Source: JBJELF01 sp051879015 (lineage in GTDB: Bacteria > Bacillota > Clostridia > Lachnospirales > Lachnospiraceae). Taken from it: 18,134 nt of DNA. Positions 1-6,753 of this stretch are shown here, in pieces. The translations under genes and the position numbers were made by a program. The notes beneath the pieces were generated by a model. That model was not told the DNA's origin and searched no databases. It worked only from the letters and a program-made list of their open reading frames with translations. The DNA is taken from contig JBJELF010000051.1 in the NCBI GenBank assembly GCA_051879015.1, forward strand, positions 1-18,134, in the 5' to 3' direction. The first letter of the stretch is position 1. Each line of letters opens with the position of its first letter.

Positions 1-2
1 TA

Positions 3-269
3 AATGCGGAAGATCCGCGAGAGGCGTTCAAAATCCTCACGCCGCAGATGATGGATGCTATTCTCACTGTGGCGGACAAGAGCGGCGGTCAGATCTATAT
101 ATCTTTCATGCCGGACGGAAAAATGCACATCGGGATAGATAAACATTGCAACCTCTTTGACGCCAGGAAATGCAATGATGCGGAAGAACTTCGTCAGAAA
201 TTTTCGGAAGAGCTGCGCCGGCTTACCGATATCATCGACACGCTGAACGTGCAGGAAAGAAACGTATGA
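3..269 (+). CDS. DUF3137-like protein, 3' end only (gene runs off the left edge)
   Basis: The frame is open from the window edge to TGA at 267-269, giving about 88 C-terminal residues. The segment 'DPREAFKILTPQMMDAIL', followed by 'IYISFMPDGKMHIGID' and 'NLFDAR', resembles the C-terminus of DUF3137 proteins, where an 'A..ILTP..M..IL' block precedes a beta-rich 'SF..gk.yIaI...LF' block. DUF3137 proteins are usually membrane-anchored and often sit beside LemA-type genes; their function is unknown. An ATG at 48 is internal to the homology, so it is unlikely to be the true start. The ATGA overlap at 266-269 couples this gene to the next ORF. Base composition is richer in G+C than the genes after position 480. 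The family call rests on recognition by eye from a partial protein. Confidence 0.6.
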   Translation, partial: NAEDPREAFKILTPQMMDAILTVADKSGGQIYISFMPDGKMHIGIDKHCNLFDARKCNDAEELRQKFSEELRRLTDIIDTLNVQERNV

Positions 270-337
270 CGCTGGGAACTGCCGGTATTCTGTTGGTACT
301 GGCTGCGGCAGGTATCGATAAAAAATGTTGTCCCTAA
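266..337 (+). pseudogene. truncated start of a translationally coupled, hydrophobic protein
   Basis: ATG at 266 overlaps the preceding stop (ATGA) and has an AGGAAAG ribosome-binding site about 7-8 nt upstream, as a real coupled gene start would. The product begins MTLGTAGILLVLAAAG, typical of a signal anchor or first membrane helix. After 23 codons the frame ends at TAA 335-337, and the sequence soon becomes the tail of an unrelated gene. I read it as the 5' stub of a gene whose body has been removed by a deletion, rearrangement or assembly join between about 315 and 350. It could instead be a genuine tiny membrane peptide, but the spoIVB tail beside it makes truncation more likely. Confidence 0.4.
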
Positions 338-340
338 TGA

Positions 341-463
341 CAATCACTCGTGAGCGGAAGTCCGATTATGCAGGACGGAAAGCTCGTCGGAGCAGTGACG
401 CATGTATTTGTCAATGATCCAACGAAGGGATACGGCATTTTGATTGAGGATATGATACAATAG
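341..463 (+). pseudogene. spoIVB: spoIVB 3' remnant (C-terminal tail of SpoIVB S55 peptidase)
   Basis: The in-frame translation from 350 to TAG 461-463 is VSGSPIMQDGKLVGAVTH followed by VFVNDPTKGYGILIEDMIQ. This matches the end of SpoIVB, the forespore serine peptidase that triggers sigma-K activation in the mother cell. SGSP carries the family's catalytic serine, and 'GKLVGAVTHV...DPT.GYGI.IE.M' is its conserved tail. The expected upstream part (PDZ domain, catalytic His/Asp and the 'GM' before SGSP) is missing: the frame is closed by TGA at 338-340 and there is no start codon or ribosome-binding site. Only about 38 family residues remain. In spore formers spo0A usually follows spoIVB, but here glgA follows. 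It is a relic or an artefact of joining, not an active gene. Confidence 0.75.
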
Positions 464-505
464 GAACGAATCATCAAGAATTGTTGTACTTTTTTGATAA
501 AATAC

Positions 506-534
506 TTTTTTTTTTCAGAAAAATATTGTATAAT
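506..534 (+). promoter_or_regulatory. probable promoter of glgA
   Basis: A consensus -10 hexamer TATAAT lies at 529-534. The matching -35 position (506-511) is only a T-run inside a long T-tract, so the -35 is weak. The A/T-rich upstream tract could act as an UP element. The predicted start near 541 gives a leader of about 42 nt before the glgA ATG at 583. Confidence 0.45.
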
Positions 535-582
535 CGAACCAGACGTTATGACGTAAATAACAAACGTATGGAGGAAGATCGA

Positions 583-2034
583 ATGAAAAAAATTCTTTTT
601 GCCGCATCTGAATGTGTGCCTTTTATCAAGACTGGAGGGTTAGCTGACGTAGCAGGTTCCTTGCCAAAGTATTTTAATTCGGCAGAATATGATGTGAGAG
701 TCATTTTGCCAAATTATGCCTGCATCAAAGAGCCATTTAAAAAGCAGATGGTGGATGTATGTAATTTCAATATTGGTTTTAATGGAGCACAGCGTTATGT
801 TGGTATCAAGACATTGCAGTATCAAGGAGTAACTTTCTATTTTGTTGACAATGAAGCTTATTTCAGCGGTCCATGGCCTTACAGTAATATGTATGAAGAT
901 ATTGAGAAATTCTGCTATTTCTCTCTGGCAGCGCTCTCATCCCTGACCTTTATTGATTTCCGCCCTGACATTATCCACTGTCATGACTGGCAGACAGGAT
1001 TGATTCCTGTTTATTTAAATGACAGTTTCCAGAGATATCCATTCTATCAAGGAATCAAGACTATTTTCACAATTCATAACTTGAAATTCCAGGGTATCTG
1101 GAATATTGAGACAATTCGTCGTTTCTCTGGTCTGTCTGATTACTATTTCACCAGTGATAAGTTAGAGGCTTACAACAATGGTAATATGTTAAAAGGTGGT
1201 TTGGTATATGCGGATGTAATCACAACTGTAAGTGAAAGCTATGCAGAGGAGATTAAAACTTCCTTTTACGGAGAAGGTATGGATGGTTTACTCCGTGCCC
1301 GTTCTGCTCAATTAAAAGGTATTGTCAATGGTATTGATTTTGATTTCTATAATCCAAGCACAGATAAGGATATCGCAAAACCATACAGTATTGAAAATTG
1401 TCTCGAGGGTAAGGCTGCCAATAAGATTGTTTTGCAGAGAAAGTTAGGCCTAAAGGAAAATAAGGACGTATTCATGATTGGTGTCGTTTCCCGACTGACC
1501 GACCAGAAGGGCTTTGACTTGGTAGAGCATGTATTAGAGCAGATTTGTTCTTATGATGTACAGTTAGTTGTTTTGGGTACCGGTGAATATAAATATGAAG
1601 AATGCTTCAAGCGTTATGCACAGCGTTATCCAGAGCGCGTTTCCGCAAATATCTTTTATTCCGAAGCTCTGTCCCATGAAATTTACGCTGCTTGTGATGC
1701 ATTCTTGATGCCATCTTTGTTTGAACCATGTGGTTTAAGTCAGCTGATGAGCTTGCGCTATGGTACTCTTCCAATTGTAAGAGAAACTGGTGGTCTTCGT
1801 GATACCGTCATTCCTTACAATCAGTATACAGGAGAAGGTACGGGATTTTCCTTCGCTAATTATAATGCTCATGAGATGCTGAGTATCATTGAGTATGCAA
1901 AGGATGTATATTACAATAACCGCAATGCATGGAATAAATTAGTAAAGAATGCGATGTCTCAGGATTATTCTTGGAATTCTTCTGCTAGAAAGTATGAGGC
2001 CCTGTATGATGAATTGACGGCAGCAGCAAAGTAA
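583..2034 (+). CDS. glgA: glycogen synthase (ADP-glucose type, GT5)
   Basis: Bacterial glycogen synthase: transfers glucose from ADP-glucose to the growing alpha-1,4-glucan in the cytoplasm. The protein is 483 aa, the usual family length. The N-terminal GT5 half has the K16-TGGL ADP-glucose loop (KTGGLADV) and HDWQTGL (134-140); the C-terminal GT-B half has SRLTDQKG (303-310), FEPCGLSQ (380-387, Glu381) and ETGGL (401-405). The ATG at 583 is chosen because GGAGG (570-574) lies 8 nt upstream and MKKILFAASECVPF is the canonical N-terminus. The frame is open back to 481, but those 34 codons contain the promoter and look non-coding. glgB, glgC and glgD are not adjacent, so the gene is transcribed alone from its own promoter to the terminator at 2095. 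Confidence 0.97.
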   Translation: MKKILFAASECVPFIKTGGLADVAGSLPKYFNSAEYDVRVILPNYACIKEPFKKQMVDVCNFNIGFNGAQRYVGIKTLQYQGVTFYFVDNEAYFSGPWPYSNMYEDIEKFCYFSLAALSSLTFIDFRPDIIHCHDWQTGLIPVYLNDSFQRYPFYQGIKTIFTIHNLKFQGIWNIETIRRFSGLSDYYFTSDKLEAYNNGNMLKGGLVYADVITTVSESYAEEIKTSFYGEGMDGLLRARSAQLKGIVNGIDFDFYNPSTDKDIAKPYSIENCLEGKAANKIVLQRKLGLKENKDVFMIGVVSRLTDQKGFDLVEHVLEQICSYDVQLVVLGTGEYKYEECFKRYAQRYPERVSANIFYSEALSHEIYAACDAFLMPSLFEPCGLSQLMSLRYGTLPIVRETGGLRDTVIPYNQYTGEGTGFSFANYNAHEMLSIIEYAKDVYYNNRNAWNKLVKNAMSQDYSWNSSARKYEALYDELTAAAK

Positions 2035-2094
2035 AAAGTACAAAATACAAGTAACATATTTTTCGGTTCCGTCATCGAATATTCCAACATAGAG

Positions 2095-2123
2095 AGACCA
2101 GCTCAAATCGAGCTGGTCTTTTT
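2095..2123 (+). terminator. intrinsic terminator of glgA
   Basis: A perfect 10-bp stem (AGACCAGCTC / GAGCTGGTCT) with a 5-nt AAATC loop is followed directly by a T-run (2119-2123), about 60 nt after the glgA stop. It separates glgA from the next transcription unit. Confidence 0.9.
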
Positions 2124-2157
2124 CGTACGTTTCTTGTGTAACATCTTATCATTTTAG

Positions 2158-2186
2158 TTGACAAATCAGAACTGATTCGATAGAAT
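2158..2186 (+). promoter_or_regulatory. strong sigma-A-type promoter for the 2270 gene
   Basis: A perfect -35 TTGACA (2158-2163) and a -10 TAGAAT (2181-2186) are separated by the ideal 17 bp. The predicted start is near 2193, inside the left arm of the 14-bp dyad listed next. The resulting leader is about 75 nt. It may also serve niaR and the aldo/keto reductase, as I see no terminator between these genes. Confidence 0.8.
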
Positions 2187-2219
2187 ATAGAGTAACATAA
2201 AAAAATTATGTTACTCTAT
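2187..2219 (+). repeat. 14-bp perfect inverted repeat at the transcription start (operator or 5' mRNA hairpin)
   Basis: The arms ATAGAGTAACATAA (2187-2200) and TTATGTTACTCTAT (2206-2219) are exact reverse complements around an AAAAA loop. The dyad begins one base after the -10 hexamer and covers the predicted start. That is where a repressor operator would block initiation, and in RNA it would form a hairpin at the extreme 5' end. No T-run long enough for a terminator follows. Confidence 0.75.
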
Positions 2220-2269
2220 TAAAAATTCTAATAGGCGAGAATCTATTACAGTCAAAAAGGAGGAAATCT

Positions 2270-2881
2270 ATGCTGCCAGTGGATGAAGCAGTCATTGTGC
2301 ATATTCTATCTGATGAGAATTACATCATCGAAGACCTTCATAAAAAACAACTGCTGCTCGAATCGCTTTACCACACAACGGAAGCAGACCTGCAAAATTC
2401 TCTGCTATTTCCGTCACAAGCCCTTCGAGAAACACCAAGTTCTGTCAGATACTCGGATAAAGATTTGACAGATGTATCCATTCAGATGGAACAAGAAATT
2501 AATCGACAAAAACAGTTGTTAAAACAAGAAACAGAACTCATATCGGAACAGCTTATCCGTATTCAGCGTATTCGCGTTTGTTATCAGGCACTGCCAGAAA
2601 AATGGCGCGATATCTTACATCAGCTCTATATTGAACACAAAAAATGGAGTTGTCTGCCTTACAGTTCTAGTCAAATCAGCAGAATAAGACGAAAAGCCTT
2701 AAATCAAATCATGGAATGGTATCAATCCAATTTATCCGATGTAGAAATTATCATAGCTGGCAATCAAAAAAGTCTGGAACTTTTGGTTGGGAGGTCATTG
2801 CGTGGTAATTGCAATGAAATCACAAAAATAGAAAAGAAGAAAAGAATTTATTTGGAAAAGGATTGCAAAAAGGGTGGGTGA
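2270..2881 (+). CDS. coiled-coil protein with a sigma-70 region-4-like C-terminus (hypothetical)
   Basis: I do not recognise a named family for this 203-aa protein. Residues about 66-100 are rich in E, Q, K, I and L in a heptad-like pattern, suggesting a coiled coil. Residues about 107-150 (ALPEKWRDILHQLYIEH ... SQISRIRRKALNQIMEWY) resemble the helix-turn-helix of sigma region 4 and of phage ArpU/RinA/DUF1492-type regulators, where 'LP..wR.iL...Y' leads into '..S..qisrI.rkAL..l'. The middle helix is degenerate (WSCLPYSS), so DNA binding is uncertain. The C-terminus (about 175-203) is basic. AGGAGG at 2258-2263, 6 nt upstream, fixes the start. The strong promoter and dyad upstream suggest a controlled, possibly self-regulating gene. 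No phage genes are nearby. Confidence 0.8.
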   Translation: MLPVDEAVIVHILSDENYIIEDLHKKQLLLESLYHTTEADLQNSLLFPSQALRETPSSVRYSDKDLTDVSIQMEQEINRQKQLLKQETELISEQLIRIQRIRVCYQALPEKWRDILHQLYIEHKKWSCLPYSSSQISRIRRKALNQIMEWYQSNLSDVEIIIAGNQKSLELLVGRSLRGNCNEITKIEKKKRIYLEKDCKKGG

Positions 2882-2994
2882 TAGTGTAAACTAGGGGATA
2901 GAAAAGATTGAAAAAAGAAAAATATAAAATTTATTTTGATGATGGCGACCAGTCAGATACAGACAGTTTTATGAAAGGAAAGGATAATAGGCAG

Positions 2995-3540
2995 ATGAAT
3001 GGAGAAGAGAGAAGAAAACAGATTCTTCAGATTTTGTGTAACAGCAAGACGCCTGTTTCAGGAGCGCAATTAGCAGAGCAGATGAAAGTCAGCCGACAGG
3101 TGATTGTCCAAGATATGGCTCTCCTGCGTGCAAATGGAAATAATATTTTTTCTACCAATCGCGGTTATATGATTCAGCAAAAAAATTTGCCCAAACGGGT
3201 TTTCAAGGTATTTCACAGCAATGAGGAAGTAACGGAAGAATTAAATTTAGTGGTTGATCTTGGTGGAATTGTGGAAGATGTGTTTGTCTATCATAAAGTT
3301 TATGGAGTTGTCCATGCTCCTATGAATATTCGTTCACGCAGAGATGTGCAGCTTTTCATAAAACAAATTCAGTCAGGAAAGTCCAGTTTATTAATGAATG
3401 TAACCAGCGGTTATCATTACCACACTATTTCGGCTGATTCAGAGGAAACATTAAATTTAATTTTTGAGGCACTGCAGAAACGAGGATTTTTAGCGGCACT
3501 TCAGGATTATGAGCCAGTCGATTTTTGGAAAGAAGGATGA
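2995..3540 (+). CDS. niaR: NiaR-type niacin-responsive transcriptional repressor (HTH + 3H domain)
   Basis: NiaR represses NAD-synthesis and niacin-uptake genes when niacin is present. From ATG 2995 the protein has 181 aa, near the family length of about 175. Residues 1-60 form the HTH_11 domain (MNGEERRKQILQIL, PVSGAQLAEQMKVSRQVIVQ, DMALLRANG); residues about 68-181 form the 3H domain. H74, E82, H141 and H143 have the spacing I recall for the metal site of the Thermotoga homologue; H100 (YHKVYG) and H107 are also present. ATG 2995 has AAAGGA 10 nt upstream and gives the canonical N-terminus. In-frame starts at TTG 2908 or ATG 2971 would add an acidic/basic extension atypical of the family. 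No nadABC or niacin transporter gene lies in the window, so its targets are elsewhere. Confidence 0.88.
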   Translation: MNGEERRKQILQILCNSKTPVSGAQLAEQMKVSRQVIVQDMALLRANGNNIFSTNRGYMIQQKNLPKRVFKVFHSNEEVTEELNLVVDLGGIVEDVFVYHKVYGVVHAPMNIRSRRDVQLFIKQIQSGKSSLLMNVTSGYHYHTISADSEETLNLIFEALQKRGFLAALQDYEPVDFWKEG

Positions 3541-3579
3541 TTTCCGTAGTATGAGCCAGAAGGGAGATTAAAGATTAAG

Positions 3580-4557
3580 ATGAAATATCGCAGTGTAGGA
3601 AAATCGGGACTTAAAGTTAGTGAGATTGCAGTAGGAAGTTGGATGACGGACTTAGCAGGCAGCAGCCAGAGAGAAGTTGCCGAAGAGACGATTCGAGTGG
3701 CTTATGACAAAGGCGTGAACTTTTTTGATTGTGCTGATGCTTATAGTGGCGGAGCAGCGGAACGATTTCTAGGACGTATCTTAAGAGACTATCCTAGAAG
3801 CAGTTACGTGGTATCCAGCAAAGTATTTTTTCCAATGGGTCCAGGAGCGAATGAATGGGGATTGTCCCGAAAACATATCATTGAGAATATTGACCGGACT
3901 CTGCAAAATATGGGATTAGATTATGTAGACTTGTATTACTGTCATCGCTTCGACCCAACCACTCCGATGGAGGAAACTCTGCGTGCTTTAAGCGATTTGG
4001 TGAGTCAGGGAAAAATTTTATATTATGGTGTCAGTGAGGAGTGGGGCGGTGCAAGATTAGAGGAAGCTCAGCGCATTATTGAAAAATACAATTTATATCC
4101 TATGACTTCGCTTCAGCCTCAGTATAATATGATGGATCGATATATTGAACATGAGATTATGGGAATTTGTGAAAAGTACGGTATTGGTATCACGCCATTT
4201 TCTCCGTTGGCACAGGGACTGTTGACCGGTAAGTATAAAAAAGGCGAACCTTATCCGGAAGGTTCTAGAGCTACTCATCAAGCGGATAAGCAGGTGAATC
4301 GTCTGCTGACTGATGAAAATCTTGATAAAGTGGAGGCTATGAATCGGATTGCACGTGAGCTTGGCATCAATATGTCTGTGCTTGCGTTGGCATGGATTTT
4401 GCGAAAACCTATTGTCAGCAGTGTGATTACAGGTGCAAGTAATCCAAAGCAGTTGGAGCAGAATCTCGCTGCCAGCGGTGTGCAGATTCCAGAAGATGCC
4501 TTACGAGAAATTGAAGCGATTTTAGGATTTTCTCGATTTGAAAGACATGTGGGATAA
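3580..4557 (+). CDS. aldo/keto reductase (YghZ / Kv-beta-like)
   Basis: NADPH-dependent cytoplasmic oxidoreductase of carbonyl compounds with a TIM barrel; 325 aa, normal for the family. The catalytic tetrad is visible: D50 and Y55 in FFDCADAYSGG, K81 in VVSSKVFF, and H122 in YYCHRFD. 'QPQYNMMDR' and 'TPFSPLAQGLLTGKY' are typical of the AKR subfamily related to potassium-channel beta subunits and E. coli YghZ, and the C-terminal 'SSVITGASNPKQLEQNL' binds the cofactor phosphate. The physiological substrate cannot be read from sequence. GGGAG (3562-3566) lies 13 nt upstream of the ATG, rather far, but the MKYRSVGKSGLKVSE start is canonical. It follows niaR by 39 nt and may be co-transcribed with it. 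Confidence 0.95.
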   Translation: MKYRSVGKSGLKVSEIAVGSWMTDLAGSSQREVAEETIRVAYDKGVNFFDCADAYSGGAAERFLGRILRDYPRSSYVVSSKVFFPMGPGANEWGLSRKHIIENIDRTLQNMGLDYVDLYYCHRFDPTTPMEETLRALSDLVSQGKILYYGVSEEWGGARLEEAQRIIEKYNLYPMTSLQPQYNMMDRYIEHEIMGICEKYGIGITPFSPLAQGLLTGKYKKGEPYPEGSRATHQADKQVNRLLTDENLDKVEAMNRIARELGINMSVLALAWILRKPIVSSVITGASNPKQLEQNLAASGVQIPEDALREIEAILGFSRFERHVG

Positions 4558-4574
4558 AAATTTTTGAAAAAAGG

Positions 4575-4603
4575 TTGACAGAACATTATTTTTAGTGCAT
4601 AAT
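4575..4603 (+). promoter_or_regulatory. promoter of the tRNA-Ser gene
   Basis: TTGACA (4575-4580) and CATAAT (4598-4603) are separated by 17 bp, starting 17 nt after the aldo/keto reductase stop. The predicted start is near 4610, giving a 5' trailer of about 37 nt to be removed from the tRNA precursor. Confidence 0.75.
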
Positions 4604-4640
4604 ATAGGAGTTCGCATATGATTTGTGTGAACTCTTATAT
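4602..4640 (+). repeat. 15-bp inverted repeat between promoter and tRNA-Ser
   Basis: The arms ATATAGGAGTTCGCA (4602-4616) and TGTGAACTCTTATAT (4626-4640) pair over 15 positions, two of them G-U, around a 9-nt loop. The right arm ends 6 nt before the first base of the tRNA. Transcription is predicted to start within the left arm, so RNA can form at least the inner 7-9 bp. It may shape precursor processing or act as an operator at the start site. Confidence 0.65.
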
Positions 4641-4646
4641 TATTAT

Positions 4647-4735
4647 GGAGGAGTACCCAAGTGGCTGAAGGGTCTGGCTTCGAACACCAGTAGGTCGGCA
4701 GCACCGGCGCAAGGGTTCAAATCCCTTCTCCTCCG
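4647..4735 (+). tRNA. tRNA-Ser, anticodon CGA
   Basis: The full cloverleaf with a long class II variable arm can be drawn: acceptor GGAGGAG (4647-4653) with CTCCTCC (4728-4734) and discriminator G4735; D arm CCC/GGG; anticodon arm CTGGC-TTCGAAC-ACCAG with anticodon CGA at 4681-4683; variable stem GTCGG/CCGGC; T arm AAGGG-TTCAAAT-CCCTT. It reads the serine codon UCG. The CCA end is not encoded. The last pair of the anticodon stem (31-39) is a C-A mismatch, noted as odd. The gene has its own promoter and terminator. Confidence 0.96.
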
Positions 4736-4739
4736 TTTC

Positions 4740-4778
4740 AAGGCAACGTAGTAAGGCAAATGATTACGTTGTCTTTTT
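4740..4778 (+). terminator. intrinsic terminator of the tRNA-Ser unit
   Basis: The stem AAGGCAACGTA (4740-4750) with TACGTTGTCTT (4765-4775), one G-U pair, encloses a 14-nt loop. A T-run occupies 4774-4778. It starts 5 nt after the tRNA. Confidence 0.85.
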
Positions 4779-4796
4779 GTTGTGTAAAATGAGGGC

Positions 4797-4825
4797 TTGT
4801 CTTTTTTGTAAAATTCACCTATAAT
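4797..4825 (+). promoter_or_regulatory. promoter of the membrane GDPD gene
   Basis: TTGTCT (4797-4802) and a perfect TATAAT (4820-4825) are separated by 17 bp, right after the tRNA terminator and about 40 nt before the start codon at 4865. Confidence 0.75.
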
Positions 4826-4864
4826 AGTTAAGTCAGCAATGATATCCATGGAGGTTCTTTCATT

Positions 4865-6655
4865 ATGGCTCATTTTTTTCATGTGTTAAAACAGAATGGA
4901 CGTATCATTTTTTTGTTTGAACTGTTGTTTCGTGTGTTTTCCATTGGTGTATTTTTGCCTCTGCTGCAATATATTTTTTCTAAAACTTTGAAATGGTTTC
5001 ATTATAGTTATATTACACCAAACAATATTTTGCGTTACTTATCTGACATGCGTGTTCTTCTTCTGCTTGGTATATTGGCATTATTGATTCTTATTGGGAT
5101 GTTATTTGAAATTTGTTGTCTATTTGCCTGCTTCAGAAGCTGTGACAGAGGAAGAAAAATCACTTTGACAGAGATGATTTGGATGGGTTTTCGCAAAACC
5201 GATCATTTACTAAAACGATATCATATAGGAATCCTTTTTGCTCTTCTTTTTTTATTTCCAGTCATGAATCTTCATCTGCTCTTTGAGTGGAATCAGCCTA
5301 TTTTAAGTTATCTGGTAGAATTAATTTATACTACCTATGGAAATAAATGGATTTTTGCGTCAGGCATTGTAATTATTTGGTTCTTTGGAGTGTTTAGCTG
5401 CTATTTTGTGCCTGCTGCTATTTTAGAGAAAGACGCAGAGGTACATGTCTCTCGAACTTGGCGAGAGTGTAAAAAAGAACTGCCTTTAGGGATGCTAAAG
5501 ATACTGCTTTTCAATGTCCTTGTATTACTGTTTCTCATTCTTCTTTATCTCATTGTTTCAGCCATTGGTATTATAGGCATTAAATTATTTTGGGATGATG
5601 ATGTAGTTTTTGTGACAGCTCTAGAATACAGTGACAATTTGTGGTATGTTATGTTTTGCGTGTCGGGTTTGATTACAACTCTTTTCAACAGTGTGCTTAT
5701 GTATTGCATACATGCTAATCGAAAAGATGGTCAAAGTTTGCTCTATAACGATGTACCCATGGAATTTTCTATTTCAAAAACGGTACAAAAACGTATTCAG
5801 ATTCTGTTTGGGATGGGATATCTCATTGCCGCCATTGTATGTTTGCGAACTTTTTACCACGGTTCTTATCTTTTGCATGAGGTGATGAATCCGATTTCTG
5901 TCACTGCTCATCGCGGCGGTGCCTCTACTGGACCAGAAAATACTTTAGAGGCTTTGCAGCAAGCAATCAATTATACGGCAGACTATGCTGAGATTGATGT
6001 ACAGGAAACGCAGGATGGTGTGGTGGTGCTGCTGCATGATTTGAATTTGAAGCGCACTACGGGTTATAATGCCTATGTCTACGACATGACCTACGATAAA
6101 GTGCGTCAGCTCGATGCAGGCAGCTATTTTTCCGAGGAATATGCAGGCGCTTTTGTACCGACCCTATTGGAGGCATTACAATTATGTAAAGGAAAAATAA
6201 ATCTGAATATCGAAATCAAAAGCAACAGTCATTATTCGGATGATTTACCGGAAAAAGTAGTAACGCTTATTGAGGAGAATGAATTTATTGAGCAGTGCGT
6301 CGTGACATCGATGAATTATAGCTATTTAAAGCGTATCAAAGAGCTCAATCCCAGCATTCGTACTGGTTATATTTTAAAAATGTCTGTAGGAAATATTGCT
6401 TCCTTGGAATACGCTGATTTTTTCAGTATGAAATATAGCTATGTAACGGAAAACATTGTAACGCAGATTCATCAAGAAGGTAAAGAAGTTCATGTCTGGA
6501 CAGTCAATACTTCCAGTGGGATTCATCAGATGAAAGTGCTTAATGTAGATAATATTATTACAGATAATATTCCCTTGGTGAGAAAAATTTTATCGCGGGA
6601 GGATGGAAAAGAAAGCTGGAGCGAGTTATTTTATCTATTTCTCAATCGAGAATAG
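4865..6655 (+). CDS. membrane-anchored glycerophosphodiester phosphodiesterase
   Basis: Hydrolyses glycerophosphodiesters (deacylated lipids, possibly teichoic-acid-type polymers) to glycerol-3-phosphate and an alcohol. The 596-aa protein has two parts. Residues 1-330 contain about seven hydrophobic segments (roughly 11-38, 62-93, 119-141, 161-186, 211-242, 258-283, 312-330), as in the 'GDPD_memb-like' N-terminal domain. Residues 340-575 form the TIM-barrel GDPD domain with HRGG (H349, R350), PENT (357-360), EIDVQ (E376, D378: metal ligands), the second catalytic His H391 (LLHD) and NIEIKS. 'VHVWTVN' and 'VDNIITDNIP' are the usual C-terminal barrel motifs. GGAGG (4850-4854) lies 10 nt upstream of the ATG. 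The catalytic domain probably faces outside, by family analogy. Nearby genes do not reveal the substrate. Confidence 0.93.
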   Translation: MAHFFHVLKQNGRIIFLFELLFRVFSIGVFLPLLQYIFSKTLKWFHYSYITPNNILRYLSDMRVLLLLGILALLILIGMLFEICCLFACFRSCDRGRKITLTEMIWMGFRKTDHLLKRYHIGILFALLFLFPVMNLHLLFEWNQPILSYLVELIYTTYGNKWIFASGIVIIWFFGVFSCYFVPAAILEKDAEVHVSRTWRECKKELPLGMLKILLFNVLVLLFLILLYLIVSAIGIIGIKLFWDDDVVFVTALEYSDNLWYVMFCVSGLITTLFNSVLMYCIHANRKDGQSLLYNDVPMEFSISKTVQKRIQILFGMGYLIAAIVCLRTFYHGSYLLHEVMNPISVTAHRGGASTGPENTLEALQQAINYTADYAEIDVQETQDGVVVLLHDLNLKRTTGYNAYVYDMTYDKVRQLDAGSYFSEEYAGAFVPTLLEALQLCKGKINLNIEIKSNSHYSDDLPEKVVTLIEENEFIEQCVVTSMNYSYLKRIKELNPSIRTGYILKMSVGNIASLEYADFFSMKYSYVTENIVTQIHQEGKEVHVWTVNTSSGIHQMKVLNVDNIITDNIPLVRKILSREDGKESWSELFYLFLNRE

Positions 6656-6753
6656 CATCTATTTTTTGGATGATTGGATACCAAAGTTAAAAGGTTAGAT
6701 ATTTCATGCTGGTATGATAAACAAAAGGACTTTATTTAGGAAGGGGAATAGAA

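Noticed and set aside
481..582. N-terminal extension of glgA by 34 codons from TTG 481
   Set aside because: This stretch contains the -10 element and the GGAGG site, and GlgA proteins start at the MKKILFAASE segment.
2270..2881. Phage regulator (ArpU/RinA-like) marking a prophage remnant
   Set aside because: No phage structural, integrase or lysis gene is adjacent, and the tyrosine recombinase lies 4 kb away among housekeeping genes. The similarity is limited to a short C-terminal pattern.
4643..4882. Minus-strand open frame of 79 codons across the tRNA
   Set aside because: It is antisense to the tRNA, its terminator and the next promoter, with no ribosome-binding site.
6668..6716. ATACCA...TGGTAT inverted repeat upstream of the recombinase gene
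   Set aside because: Six base pairs with a loop of about 26 nt in an A/T-rich region is not significant, and no T-run follows.
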